Source: Anaerobiospirillum sp. NML120449 (GTDB lineage Bacteria; Pseudomonadota; Gammaproteobacteria; Enterobacterales; Succinivibrionaceae). From it: a DNA stretch of 32,995 nt. The notes under the pieces were generated by a model that saw nothing but the letters and a program-made list of their open reading frames with translations, had not been told where the DNA came from and did no database searches. The position numbers were made by a program, and so were the translations under genes. This document shows, in pieces, positions 20,290-29,289 of the stretch (position 1 is its first letter; each line of letters begins with the position of its first letter). The stretch is from NCBI RefSeq assembly GCF_023051105.1, contig NZ_JALKIL010000047.1, forward strand, positions 1-32,995, written 5' to 3'.

Positions 20290-20895
20290 GATAATCTCCA
20301 AATTTTGTCAGTTGCTGGTTTGTCGTGATTTAAACTCTAAAGTGCCTGCAGAGCAGCAGCTTTGGCTGTCACATCTGCGGACACATGAGCTTTTTAAGTA
20401 AGACCTCAGTACCAGCCTGAATAAAAAGCGCACAATGCTGATCCCATGAAGCTGAGCTTCAGAAATAAAAGGTGGATAAGCATTGGATACGACTTTATAT
20501 ACAGGCTTGCGTAAGGCTCATTTGAAAAAGCACATCCACTGCAGGGTATACACTCAGCTTTTGCCCTTATTCTGCCTGTTAAATGGGGCAGGTTCAGGCT
20601 CGGTCCTGAAGCTGTGTAAGCGTTTCCGGTGCTGGACAAAAAGTCCCAAAGCGCTCACCGTTCCGGTCTGTACCTGAGTTCACGATTATGGATTTGCTTT
20701 TACTGAGGCAACATCAAGGGTGTAGCCTGAGCCTTGCTGCGGCAAGTACAGATCTGCAGAACAAAAAGCTCTTTGCTGTCTGATGCATGTCTTTTCGTTT
20801 TAGAAAGCAACTGTAACTGTGCTGAGCAGCTTATGGGGCATGACTGGTGCTCCATTTGTGGAGAAAGTTCAGAGCGTAGAATCTGCCTTTCTCAA

Positions 20896-21122
20896 TTGAG
20901 GTCCTTAAATGTAATTCTGATACTGGCCCTGATATTAATGGGCTGCGATAACAATAAATATTACTTTTCTGTCACAGGCAAGGGCAGGAAGCAGGATGAG
21001 ATTCGCTTTCTGCAGGTCGTAAAAGCCATAATGACAGACAGGATCTACAGCATAATTATTATGAGTCGGAAAATGAGCAGGCCAGCAAGACAACTGAGCC
21101 TGATTTGCTCACCGACAGCTAG
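20896..21122 (+). pseudogene. Small lipoprotein-like ORF with a frameshift
   Basis: From a TTG at 20896 the frame reads MRSLNVILILALILMGCDNN, a textbook lipoprotein signal with lipobox ILMGC. It goes on through KYYFSVTGKG and RFLQVVKAIM. Further on, the same frame turns into atypical sequence, while the frame one base back reads HNYYESENEQASKTTEPDLL and ends at a TAG (21120-21122). Joining the two needs a single-base shift between about 20995 and 21050 and gives a roughly 75-aa small outer-membrane lipoprotein. No strong Shine-Dalgarno is seen. It may be a decayed gene; the undisrupted frame continues to 21198 without resemblance to anything. Confidence 0.33.
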
Positions 21123-22292
21123 ACCGCAGAAACAACAAGCAAAAATTCTGGCGGCCAGTTTTTCGTTTCGTATTTCAGCTGGTTCAGAGTTTATGTGATT
21201 AGTCTCACATGTATTGCATAAGAACCATCGGAAAGTGAGCATAGTATAATCAAGTTTGTAGTATCTACCAAACAGTTTTCTTGATAAATTCTTTTCAAAT
21301 GCAAGTTTCCTGTTTGTTTGCCAGCAACAAAAGCTCGATTTCGGGCCGTGTCTGTAGCTGTCGTCAGCAATAAAATGCGATAAATAAAGCATTTACATTG
21401 AATATCGCTGAGGAAAGTGCACAGTAAAATGCTGCAGGGGTTCAGACAAAAATTCCAGCTCTGACTTGTATTACCAATGGTAAAAAACTGCTGTTGTCTA
21501 ATCAGATCAATGCAGCTAATCCCATCCAAAAGTACCAGAAAAACCCCAAATTATCCTGTTATTGAACAAGTAATTATCCAATCTGTATCACAGTACAATA
21601 GCCACTTAATCAGATATAGTAACAAAGCTGACCATACAGACTCCAGGACACAGGCCCCTGCTGCCCAGTGATAAACACATATTCAGATGCTCTTACCCCG
21701 GCAAGCAGCCTCCTTTATTGAGTATGAACAGAGGCAGTCGCGGACCAGCAGTTTCACAGCTCTGACAGCTCCGAACGAGGGAGCTCTGTTCAATTACCAG
21801 CCAGGTAATATGCCTTAGAGGCACTTGATGCCCGGGGTTTCCATGGCAATGATGAATGCTGAACAAAAGTACTGTAGCCGGGCAATACTGCCAGAAAGAC
21901 AGACCTGAGCCCACCCCGTCTGGCACTCTGCCAGGCAACCGTCCAGGAAGACAGATATAAGGGTTAGCGTGAATGCAGGTCGACTGTCATGCAGCCAGTC
22001 TGGCTGGAGCCCGCCCTGGCAGCCCTGTATAAGGAGAGGCGGTAGTTCAGGCGGCCTGGAGGGCTGGAGATTTGGCTGGGGCTGGACTGGTGGCTGGATG
22101 AACGATTGGGGCAGATTGGTTGAGGTGATGAAAAAAATGGCAGCGGTCGGAGACAGCTGCCAGATTGAATCATTATAGAAGAACCGGTAAATGTATACAG
22201 GTCACATTCTTTTACATTATGTAAAGTGTCATGCCATAAACAGGCATGCTACAGCTCCTGGTACAGGTCCTGATACTGCCGGGCGTGCTGGT

Positions 22293-22369
22293 CTTATCCG
22301 CTTTCCACTTATGAGCAGTACTGCTGTACAGCCTTGCTGTTGCAGCAAGGCTTAAGCATGACGGATAAG
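22293..22369. other. Nested hairpin / multi-branch structure
   Basis: The outer arms CTTATCCG (22293-22300) and CGGATAAG (22362-22369) are perfect complements. Between them lie a 12-bp palindrome AGCAGTACTGCT and a perfect 10-bp hairpin AGCCTTGCTG-TTG-CAGCAAGGCT (22330-22352). The 77-nt element could fold as a three-way junction on either strand. It sits about 110 bp downstream of the SBP stop at 22477 (minus strand). It is not a tRNA: there is no anticodon or T-loop pattern. Confidence 0.5.
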
Positions 22370-22476
22370 GGCGCTGTCCATGGCTGTTTTGCATTCAGGC
22401 TTTAATCTTAGCCTGGGGCACTGGGCCTTTTTCTCATGTGGAGCCTGGTGGGCTGATGTGACTGCAGTTAATAAGA

Positions 22477-23355
22477 TTACATATGATTACTGAAGTAGAC
22501 CCTGAGCTCTTGTTCAACCAGCTTCTTGACTGTGCCGTCATCAATCATCTGCTGGTAAGCCTTCATGAGCTTGGCTGTGTAAGGGCTGTCTTTCTTGAAG
22601 AGCAGGGCCATGCCACTTTCACTGTCAGGGAGCTTGGCCGAAACATCAAGGCCGCAGTCAGGCCAGGAACCGATGTACTCACGGGCAATGATCTCGTCGA
22701 TGATCAGAGCGTCAGCAAGACCACGTGATACGGCGTAGAAAGTCATGAAAGTGGACGGGGTTTCATAGGTTTTGATATTTGGGTATTTGGAGGTCAGACC
22801 TGAGATGTTGGTTCCGGTCTGAATGGCGAGGGTACGGCCATTGAGGTCCTCGGTGCTTTTGATGCGATCACCGGCACGGGTGACGATTACTACAGAGTTG
22901 TAGACGTAAGGCTCGGCAATGGTGTAGTACTTGCCACGCTCTTCAGTAGATGTAATGGCGCCGGCAACAACATCGGCCAGTCCGGCACGGCCCAGCTGAA
23001 TCATTTCGCCAAAGCTCATGATTTCATACTTGCCGCTCTTATTCTTAAAGCCGGTACGTCTCTGCAGCTCTTTAATAAGTGCTACATCCAGACCGCCCAG
23101 GTGATGAAAACTGTCTTTGATTGTTACAAAAGGATGAGCGGCAGCCAGGATAACAATCAGGTTCTCGTTGCTCAGGTTGATGTCATCATTACTGTCAGCA
23201 GCATGAGCTGCTGGCAAAGAGCCTGCAGCTACGGCAAATGCAGCTGCCACCAGGGCAGATTTTCGACCGTACAGTCTGGCTGCGTCGGCGATGGTGCCGG
23301 CAATGCTGTTAAAGCTGCGCTTGAATAAACCCGCAAAATCCCTGGTGTTATACAT
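22477..23355 (-). CDS. Periplasmic solute-binding protein, amino-acid type (SBP_bac_3), 292 aa
   Basis: This is a paralogue of the SBP at 19177. The ATG at 23355 is preceded by AGGAGA eight bases away. The n-region is long (about 33 residues with many Arg and Lys), then a hydrophobic core and cleavage after AHA (about 52). The mature protein of about 240 aa has the usual family length: GGLDVALIKELQRRTGF, ITSTEERGKYYTIAEPYVYN, DLNGRTLAIQTG, ADALIIDEIIAREY and ESGMALLFKKDSP. The Arg and Asp expected to hold the carboxylate and amino groups of an amino-acid ligand are kept, so an amino acid is the first guess. It lacks the C-terminal extension of its neighbour. There is no ABC permease or ATPase beside it, and it is probably transcribed alone. 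Confidence 0.93.
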   Translation of the reverse strand: MYNTRDFAGLFKRSFNSIAGTIADAARLYGRKSALVAAAFAVAAGSLPAAHAADSNDDINLSNENLIVILAAAHPFVTIKDSFHHLGGLDVALIKELQRRTGFKNKSGKYEIMSFGEMIQLGRAGLADVVAGAITSTEERGKYYTIAEPYVYNSVVIVTRAGDRIKSTEDLNGRTLAIQTGTNISGLTSKYPNIKTYETPSTFMTFYAVSRGLADALIIDEIIAREYIGSWPDCGLDVSAKLPDSESGMALLFKKDSPYTAKLMKAYQQMIDDGTVKKLVEQELRVYFSNHM

Positions 23356-25623
23356 ATGTGATTCTCCTGGTGTTGCCGCGTGATACGGAAAATGACAGAC
23401 AGTAGTGTCCAGGACAGCCCGGATATGGCTGTCTTAGAGGAATAAACAATAGAGTTTTCAGGTAATTTCCACTGAGCCTGTGCGATTATGGCAGGCAAAC
23501 CTTGTGTCTTTGACTGCATCAGTATGCATCGATGCACTTTCGTGTTCAGCCATGAACCTGTTCATGGTACCTGTCAGCAGTTACAGGCTGATGTCCTGCA
23601 GATCAACTGGTCCGATAGCGCAGGCCTTACAGATATGCAGTATGGTGCATCCCATGGAGATGCTGCATGGACCATCACATGATGGCCGCCGCCTGGCGCC
23701 GCATGGCTCAGCAGGTTGCATCGCCTGAGGGCTCCGCATGGCGCATCAGACCGCATTAGCCGCAGCAGACTCCATCATCCGCAGCAGACCGCATCAGCCA
23801 TATAGCGCATTGATGGACTGCAGAGCCTGCCAGGATTTTGTGTGGCCCCAACAGGTCCTGAGCGAGCAGGTCCTCTTGAGCTGCATATCAGGCAGAGTGA
23901 TAAATACCTGGGGATATAAACTGGCATGGTTATGGCGCCGGGACGGCCCCATATCCTGCCCATGGCCCGCTGCCAGTTATAAGGCGGGATGTGAGATTGG
24001 AAGGGCAGGTTAGCATGTATTCTGCGCGCAGCAGGCAGGCGGCAGAATAAGATGTACTGAAAGTATGACAGTTATGGCGGCCATGCTTAATTACAGCGCT
24101 GGCACATTTATATGAGTGCTGGTTTGAAAGTCCTGTTTGATGTAATACCTGATGTCTTTCAGTTTGCAGATTGTGAGATGTGTCAGACGGTGATTGATGC
24201 TCTTACCTGTCAAACAGCACTCAGATCGCTTTGAGCTGCTGCAGTTGCCTGAGCAGCATGGACCGATCTGTATGCTGTGAGCCGCTCCGCTCTGGAAGCC
24301 TGGCGTTCAGTCTGGTCTCACGTTGTGTTAATAAAGCTGTTTATGTGGCAAAAGCGGGAATGCATGTGACATTACTGCAGTCTGATACTGCAACACCTGC
24401 AGGACCTTTGTATGTCTGACAGGACTTTTCTCCTGTAAAGGCAATTGACCACAACACCTTTTGTTTATTTTGCCCTTGAGCAGGCAATAACTGCAGAGCG
24501 CGATAATCATACTAAAGAGAATATGTTTGAAAAACATAGATTCGTGAAAACTTGTATGACAGTAATCAGCAATTTGCAGCTGCAGCAGATGTTGAGTCCG
24601 TCACAGTCAGCTTTCATACAGCACGGGCGTGCCTTTTGGGCGAGTTAAGGCATGTGCCTTATTGTAATGTTACCACAGGCAAAATGTTACTGGTTAACAT
24701 TTCAAATTACGCATCATATGAAAATATGCCCAAAATCACGACACTATGTGCTGTAATAAGAGTAGAAATATCAAAATATATTGATGTTATTTGTCACTTA
24801 TTATCTGTATAAAAGCACGGAAAACAGCCCTGATATGTAAAGTATACGCCACCTGTGGACAAACTTAAAAAATCAAGTGCAGCCTTTATTTTTCTGACAT
24901 GCAGTACACCTGAGCTCAGAACAGTTCAGCTCACCTCTGCTCATACTGCATCGCCTTCAGTCCCAGATCGCCTTCAGGACCGGACGTTCTGACGAGTGGA
25001 CAGTACGTGTGAACAGTACGTGTGAACAGGGACGGTTAGAAATAGATCAGGTATAAGGACAGGATGCTCTGACCAGTGGACAGCAAGCGTGTACAGGGTG
25101 CAGTAATAAGGAAAGCCGATATCAGGTCCGGCCGTGTATTGTATGGCGGTCGGCTGCCGGGCAGTCTGGCAACTCAAGAGCAGGCTCAATGTTATGCAGG
25201 GTGTTGCGGTCATGGTCTTACAGAGGTCTGGGCCGCAGGTATGGAGTGGACCAGGTCAGTCAGGGGATCATGGCCCGGCTGACTGAGTACCTGGCTGCAG
25301 GGCTGTCACAGGGTCTGGCGGCGTCAGAGGGACTCTCTTTTCTAAAACAGGTGTGGCAGTCAGCTCTGCACTGTAGCCGGGCTCAGGCCGGCGTGGTATG
25401 CTTTACCTTTTGTTGGTCCTGCCATGGTTGCAGACATGGGATGTGCCTGGGATTTGACCGGCATTGCCGGGGCATTGCGGGTCTTTGCCATGCTGTGGTC
25501 CTGTCTGCAAAGACCTTATGCTTTTGCAGTTTTGTGTTGTCGTGCCCAATGCCAGGGGGTTGGTATGTGGCTTTGGACTGACTTTGACGGATCTTAATAG
25601 ATTTTACAGATTAGGAGAGGCAA
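23356..25623. other. 2.3 kb spacer before the 310-aa family
   Basis: There is no confident gene. About 23640-23820 is rich in CCGCAGCAGACCGCATCA-type words. About 24430-24830 is AT-rich and contains two overlapping protein-like plus-strand frames (24445-24648, 24552-24812) without ribosome sites or known motifs. Around 25000-25110 there are short repeats. A 130-codon frame at 25189-25581 is Cys/Trp/His-rich and looks spurious. The last 60 bp carries the leader of the first 310-aa gene. Confidence 0.55.
25001..25028. repeat. 13-bp repeat (CAGTACGTGTGAA), two units within a larger degenerate repeat
   Basis: The unit at 25001 recurs at 25014. The surrounding sequence TTCTGACGAGTGGACAG at 24988 also recurs about 80 bp later as CTCTGACCAGTGGACAG, so a longer, decayed duplication underlies it. 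Confidence 0.55.
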
Positions 25624-26556
25624 GTGGATAATGTTAAATTAATTGACAACTATTACAAGAGTCTTGATGAGGCTGATATTCTTGAGATTATGGAGCATAT
25701 AAGCACTGAAGAGCTCATGTACATGTTTGGCAGAGATCTCGACAGCGTGGCTATGCTCAGGATGCTCGGAGCTCCGGAAATTGAAAATCCAGATGAGGTC
25801 AGACAGGGCAGAGTAGTATTTTTTGACATGCCTTCAACCATAATGGACTTTATGGCTTATTTCATTGAGGTCTTTGGGTTACATGTTTCGGACCACATCC
25901 TTCTTGCTGCAGTACTCATCAAGAACAAAAAGATTAATACTGCCCAAAAGGAGGAGCTCTTGGCCGACACTGTGGCACGCGTCCACTTTCTGGACCAGTT
26001 TATCCACAGGTTCTACATCATGGTGACCCTTATCCGCAGCAATGTAAACTACTTTGAGCTTACTGAGGCTGAAGCTTCGCTGCTGCAGCTGCTGGGCTTA
26101 TTTATGAGAACAGTTCTGAATGTCATGAAGACCCTGGATGACAGCATGCCTCAGTGGTGGTCAGTTGGTATGACCAGGCTTGATATTACTCCTGCCATTG
26201 ATAATTTCGAATTTTTAGTTCTGCGCACTTTGGCTCTGGATATCTTTACTGTAGACAAAGACAATGGTGTAGAGGACGATCCGTATATCATAAAGTACGA
26301 GGAGTACACTGAGGAAGAAATGTTGAAAATGGGAGCATCAATAAAACAGGTGATACACGCTCATGATGCCCTCACACGAATTGCTCTGCCTCCGGTACTG
26401 ATCGATGCCGTTAAAGGTATGGAGAAAATGGCAGCCAGGCTGCCGGCAGCCACCAGCAAAAAGGTTAACAGGGAGCTGCTGGAGCGCTTCAAGGCAATGA
26501 ACAATAATATGAAGTTTTACTGGTTGATCCACCATTACAACGAGCTCGACAATTAA
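25624..26556 (+). CDS. Unknown 310-aa family, tandem copy 1
   Basis: I do not recognise this family. The GTG start at 25624 is preceded by AGGAGAGG, a strong ribosome site, and is supported by the same start (VDNVKLI) in both neighbours. The protein has no signal peptide or membrane segment, is acidic and appears almost wholly alpha-helical. Blocks conserved in all three copies are EIMEH.STEEL (about 21-31), GAPEIENPD (about 49-57), KN.KI.TA (about 98-105), LADTVARVH (about 112-120), DDSMPQWW.V.MTRLDITPA (about 176-195), HD.LTRI.LPP.LIDAV (about 256-272) and RF.AMNNN near the C-terminus. The Trp pair and DITPA block would be a natural functional core. It is about 85% identical to copy 2 by eye. 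No partner gene is visible, and it is a single-gene unit by spacing. Confidence 0.93.
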   Translation: MDNVKLIDNYYKSLDEADILEIMEHISTEELMYMFGRDLDSVAMLRMLGAPEIENPDEVRQGRVVFFDMPSTIMDFMAYFIEVFGLHVSDHILLAAVLIKNKKINTAQKEELLADTVARVHFLDQFIHRFYIMVTLIRSNVNYFELTEAEASLLQLLGLFMRTVLNVMKTLDDSMPQWWSVGMTRLDITPAIDNFEFLVLRTLALDIFTVDKDNGVEDDPYIIKYEEYTEEEMLKMGASIKQVIHAHDALTRIALPPVLIDAVKGMEKMAARLPAATSKKVNRELLERFKAMNNNMKFYWLIHHYNELDN

Positions 26557-26978
26557 CAGGCGGCATACAGTATGGCCTGCCAGACCGTCATGCTGGGGCC
26601 CTGTTCTTCCCATAAGGCCCGGGCTGCCATTGAGCACTGGCGGCAGCACGTCCTGTCATGGCAGGGCATGGCCTGGTCTGTCAGGGGCAGTGCCTGGGCC
26701 ATATCCTGTTTGCTCTGGCCTGTACCGGCCGGCCCTGCTTTGTACTGCCCTGCCCGGGATTAATCTGGATGATGCACTCTGTTTTAAGTTTTATATAGTA
26801 ACGCGCAGTGTTCTGGTGCTGGCTGGAGTTCCATGGCTGCCCTTTATGAGCCTGAGGGACATCAATGGGCCTGAATGGGCCTGAATGGTCCTGAATGGGG
26901 CTGAAAGGGCCTCTGTGAATCTGATGACCCCAGCGGCACTGAATACGACTGAATGCGCCTTACTGAGAGGAAAGAAAA
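26557..26978. other. Spacer between copies 1 and 2 with 10-bp-phased repeats
   Basis: The left half is the duplicated downstream block shared with copy 2. From 26851 to about 26960 the sequence runs in 10-bp register (CTGAATGGGC-type units) up to the ribosome site of copy 2. No terminator with a T-tract is apparent. Confidence 0.75.
26851..26960 (+). repeat. 10-bp-phased repeat array (CTGAATGGGC), about 11 units
   Basis: Units at 26861, 26871, 26881, 26891 and 26901 read ATCAATGGGC, CTGAATGGGC, CTGAATGGTC, CTGAATGGGG and CTGAAAGGGC. More degenerate units on either side keep the register. The period equals about one helical turn, and the array ends about 20 bp before the GTG start of copy 2. 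Confidence 0.85.
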
Positions 26979-27911
26979 GTGGATAATGTTAAATTAATTT
27001 ACAACTATTTTAAGAGTCTTGATGAGGCTGATATCCTTGAGATCATGGAGCATATCAGCACTGAGGAGCTCGAGGCCATGCTCGACAGAGAGCTTGACTG
27101 CGTGGCCATGCTCAGGATGCTTGGAGCTCCGGAAATTGAAAATCCAGATGAAGTCAGACAGGGCAGAGTAATATTTCCTGGCATGCCTTCAACCATAATG
27201 GACTTTATGGCTTATTTCATTGAGGTCTTTGGTTTACATGTTTCTGACCACATGCTTCTTGCTGCAGTACTCATCAAGAACAAAAAGATTAATACTGCAC
27301 AAAAGGAGGAGCTCCTTGCCGACACTGTGGCACGCGTCCACTTTCTGGACCAGTTTATCCACAGGTTCTACCTCATGGTGTCCCTTATCCGCAGCAATGT
27401 AAACTACTTTAAGCTTACTGAGGCCGAAGCTTCGCTGCTGCAGCTGCTGGGCCTCTTTATGAGAACATTTCTGAATGTCATGAAGGCCCTGGATGACAGT
27501 ATGCCTCAGTGGTGGTCAGTTGGTATGACCAGGCTTGATATTACTCCTGCTATTGATAATTACGAATTTGTAGTTCTGCGCGCTATGGCTCTGGATGTCT
27601 TTACTATAGACAAAGACATTGGTGTAGAGGACGATCCATATATCAGAAAGTACAAGGAGTTCACTGTGGAAGAAATATCGAAAATGAGATCAACAATAAA
27701 ACAGGTGATAAACGCTCATGATGCCCTCACACGAATTGCTCTGCCTCCGGTACTGATTGATGCCGTTGAGGGCATGGAGAAAATGGCAGCCAGGCTGCCG
27801 GCAGCCACCAGCAAAAAGGTCAACAGGGAGCTGGCAGAGCGCTTCAAGGCAATGAACAACAATATGAAGTTTTACTGGCTGGCCCACAATTACGACGAGT
27901 TCAACAATTAA
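26979..27911 (+). CDS. Unknown 310-aa family, tandem copy 2
   Basis: This is the same length as copy 1 and collinear with it throughout; the function is not recognised. The GTG start follows GAGAGGAAAGAAAA, so the ribosome site is less perfect than in copy 1. Differences from copy 1 cluster in a few places: the segment after STEEL (EAMLDRELDCVAML against MYMFGRDLDSVAML), the VVFFDMP/VIFPGMP loop, and about 209-240 (DIGVEDDPYIRKYKEF against DNGVEDDPYIIKYEEY). The DDSMPQWW and MTRLDITPA core and the LTRIALPPVLIDAV segment are unchanged. Conserved protein with clustered changes suggests both copies are still functional. It is soluble, with no export signal. Its own upstream repeat array suggests separate transcription or regulation. 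Confidence 0.93.
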   Translation: MDNVKLIYNYFKSLDEADILEIMEHISTEELEAMLDRELDCVAMLRMLGAPEIENPDEVRQGRVIFPGMPSTIMDFMAYFIEVFGLHVSDHMLLAAVLIKNKKINTAQKEELLADTVARVHFLDQFIHRFYLMVSLIRSNVNYFKLTEAEASLLQLLGLFMRTFLNVMKALDDSMPQWWSVGMTRLDITPAIDNYEFVVLRAMALDVFTIDKDIGVEDDPYIRKYKEFTVEEISKMRSTIKQVINAHDALTRIALPPVLIDAVEGMEKMAARLPAATSKKVNRELAERFKAMNNNMKFYWLAHNYDEFNN

Positions 27912-28359
27912 CAGGCGGCATACAGGATGGTCCGGCCAGTCCGTCATGTAAGTCAGGCCCTTCCCATAAGGCCCGGGCTGCCATTGAGCACTGGCTGCAG
28001 CATGGCCTGTCAGGGCAAGGCCGGGCCTGTACTGGCCTGGCCTGTACTGTCCTGCTCTGCTTTGGCCAGCCATGTCCAGGATTAATCTGGATGAGGCACT
28101 GTGTTTTAAGTTTTGTACAGTATTATGCAGTGTTCTGGAGCTGGCTGGTGCTCCTGGACTGACCTTTATGAGCCTGAATTACCTCAATGGGCCTGAATAA
28201 GCCTGAATGTGCCTCAATGAATCTTATGTTCTCAACGGCCCTGATAAGCCTGTAGGGGCCTCAATGATCCTCAATGAGTCTCTGAGAGTTTGAATTTGCC
28301 TGAAAGGGCCTGTATGAGTCTGAGTGCTCCTGAATGTGCCTTATTGAGAGGAAAGGAAA
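27912..28359. other. Spacer between copies 2 and 3 with 10-bp-phased repeats
   Basis: The left part repeats the block downstream of copy 1. The right part (28171-28350) is a long, degenerate 10-bp-register array of GCCTGAATGG-type units leading directly into the ribosome site of copy 3. There is no gene. Confidence 0.75.
28171..28350 (+). repeat. 10-bp-phased repeat array (GCCTGAATGG), about 18 units
   Basis: Successive decamers from 28171 (AGCCTGAATT, ACCTCAATGG, GCCTGAATAA, GCCTGAATGT, GCCTCAATGA and on to TGAATGTGCC) keep a 10-bp register with slight phase drift over about 180 bp. It is related in sequence to the array before copy 2, but longer and more decayed. Confidence 0.82.
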
Positions 28360-29289
28360 GTGGATAACGTTAAATTGATTGACCGCTATCTCAAGAGCCT
28401 TGAAGAACTTGATGTACTTGAGATCATGGAGCACGTCAGCACTGAGGAGCTCAAAGCCATGCTGGACCGGGAGCCTGACAGCAATGCCATGCTCAGGATG
28501 ATCGGAGCTCCGGAGATTGAAAATCCCGATAAGCTCAGAAAGGGCAAAGGTAATGAGTCCGTAGTACATAACAAGATAATGGACCATCTTTGTCATTTTG
28601 TAGAGCTCTTTGGTTTTCATAATTCTGACCATCTGCTGCTGGCCTCAGTACTTATCAAGAACAACAAGATTGATACAGCCGCAAAAATGGAGTTCCTGGC
28701 TGACACTGTGGCACGTGTGCACATGCTCGATGACATTATCTACAAGTTCAGCCTCATGGTAGCCATAATCCGCCGCAAGGTTGACCGCCATATGCTCAAT
28801 GAGGACGACGCCTCGCTGCTGCAGCTGCTGGCCAGCTTTATGAGGTCGGTCATGACTGTAATCAAGGTAATGGATGACAGCATGCCTCAGTGGTGGGAAG
28901 TGGATATGACCAGGCTTGATATTACCCCGGCAATCGAAAAATACGAATACCTTGTTCTCACATATGTATATTATTCAATATCTTCTCGCAACAAGAAATG
29001 GGCAAAAGATAAGCCATATCTCATCAGGTTTAAGAGTTTTGATAAAGAAGAACTAAAAGGGCGGCTCATGAAAGCAGACAGGGTTAGAGATGATCATATG
29101 ATACTGACACGCATTCCTCTGCCGCCGCTGCTGATTGATGCCGTAAAGGGCATGGACAAAGTGGCGGCAAAACTGTCAGCAGCCAGCAACCAAAAGCTCG
29201 ACAGTGATCTGGTAGCGCGCTTCAGCGCAATGAACAACAATAAGACGATTTACTGGTTCACCCACAAGTACCAGGAGTGGGAGTTATAA
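28360..29289 (+). CDS. Unknown 309-aa family, tandem copy 3
   Basis: This is the most diverged of the three paralogues and the most informative for conserved residues. The GTG start is preceded by GAGAGGAAAGGAAA. It keeps GAPEIENPD, LADTVARVH, ASLLQLL, DDSMPQWW, MTRLDITPAI, LTRIPLPPLLIDAVKGM and AMNNN. It differs strongly at about 60-72 (KLRKGKGNESVVHNK) and at about 205-250 (YYSISSRNKKWAKDKPY and the following Lys-rich stretch), which mark variable surface or specificity regions. It has no membrane segment or signal peptide. An inverted repeat (GGTAT, GCAGGC...GCCTGCATACC, 29295-29340) follows the stop but lacks a T-tract. Function unknown. Confidence 0.93.
   Translation: MDNVKLIDRYLKSLEELDVLEIMEHVSTEELKAMLDREPDSNAMLRMIGAPEIENPDKLRKGKGNESVVHNKIMDHLCHFVELFGFHNSDHLLLASVLIKNNKIDTAAKMEFLADTVARVHMLDDIIYKFSLMVAIIRRKVDRHMLNEDDASLLQLLASFMRSVMTVIKVMDDSMPQWWEVDMTRLDITPAIEKYEYLVLTYVYYSISSRNKKWAKDKPYLIRFKSFDKEELKGRLMKADRVRDDHMILTRIPLPPLLIDAVKGMDKVAAKLSAASNQKLDSDLVARFSAMNNNKTIYWFTHKYQEWEL

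Larger units (their letters stand above)
20290..22476. other. 2.2 kb spacer between two SBP genes
   Basis: The promoter and leader of the SBP at 19177 should lie just right of 20300. The stretch includes a frameshifted lipoprotein-like remnant (20896-21122), an AT-rich segment to about 21660 without a convincing gene, G-rich CTGG repeats near 22050-22110, and a nested hairpin structure (22293-22369). Other open frames lack support. Confidence 0.55.
25624..29289 (+). repeat. Tandem duplication unit of about 1.36-1.38 kb (three copies)
   Basis: Start-to-start distances are 1355 and 1381 bp. Similarity between copies 1 and 2 continues past the stop: TAACAGGCGGCATACAG directly after both genes, the CCCATAAGGCCCGGGCTGCC block at 26609 and 27963, and the ATTAATCTGGATGA block at about 26759 and 28080. 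Copy 3 has diverged in its downstream part. The repeat unit is therefore gene plus spacer, made by unequal crossing-over; copies 1 and 2 are the younger pair. Confidence 0.85.

Noticed and set aside
20470..20490. Possible DnaA box (GGTGGATAAGC)
   Set aside because: A single near-match with no cluster, AT-rich unwinding element or replication gene nearby.
24445..24812. Two overlapping protein-like plus-strand frames in AT-rich DNA
   Set aside because: The residue composition is plausible, but there is no ribosome site or known motif, and the two frames compete with each other.
25189..25581. 130-codon plus-strand frame before the 310-aa family
   Set aside because: Abundant Cys, Trp and His with no domain or ribosome site; it lies in the repetitive upstream spacer.
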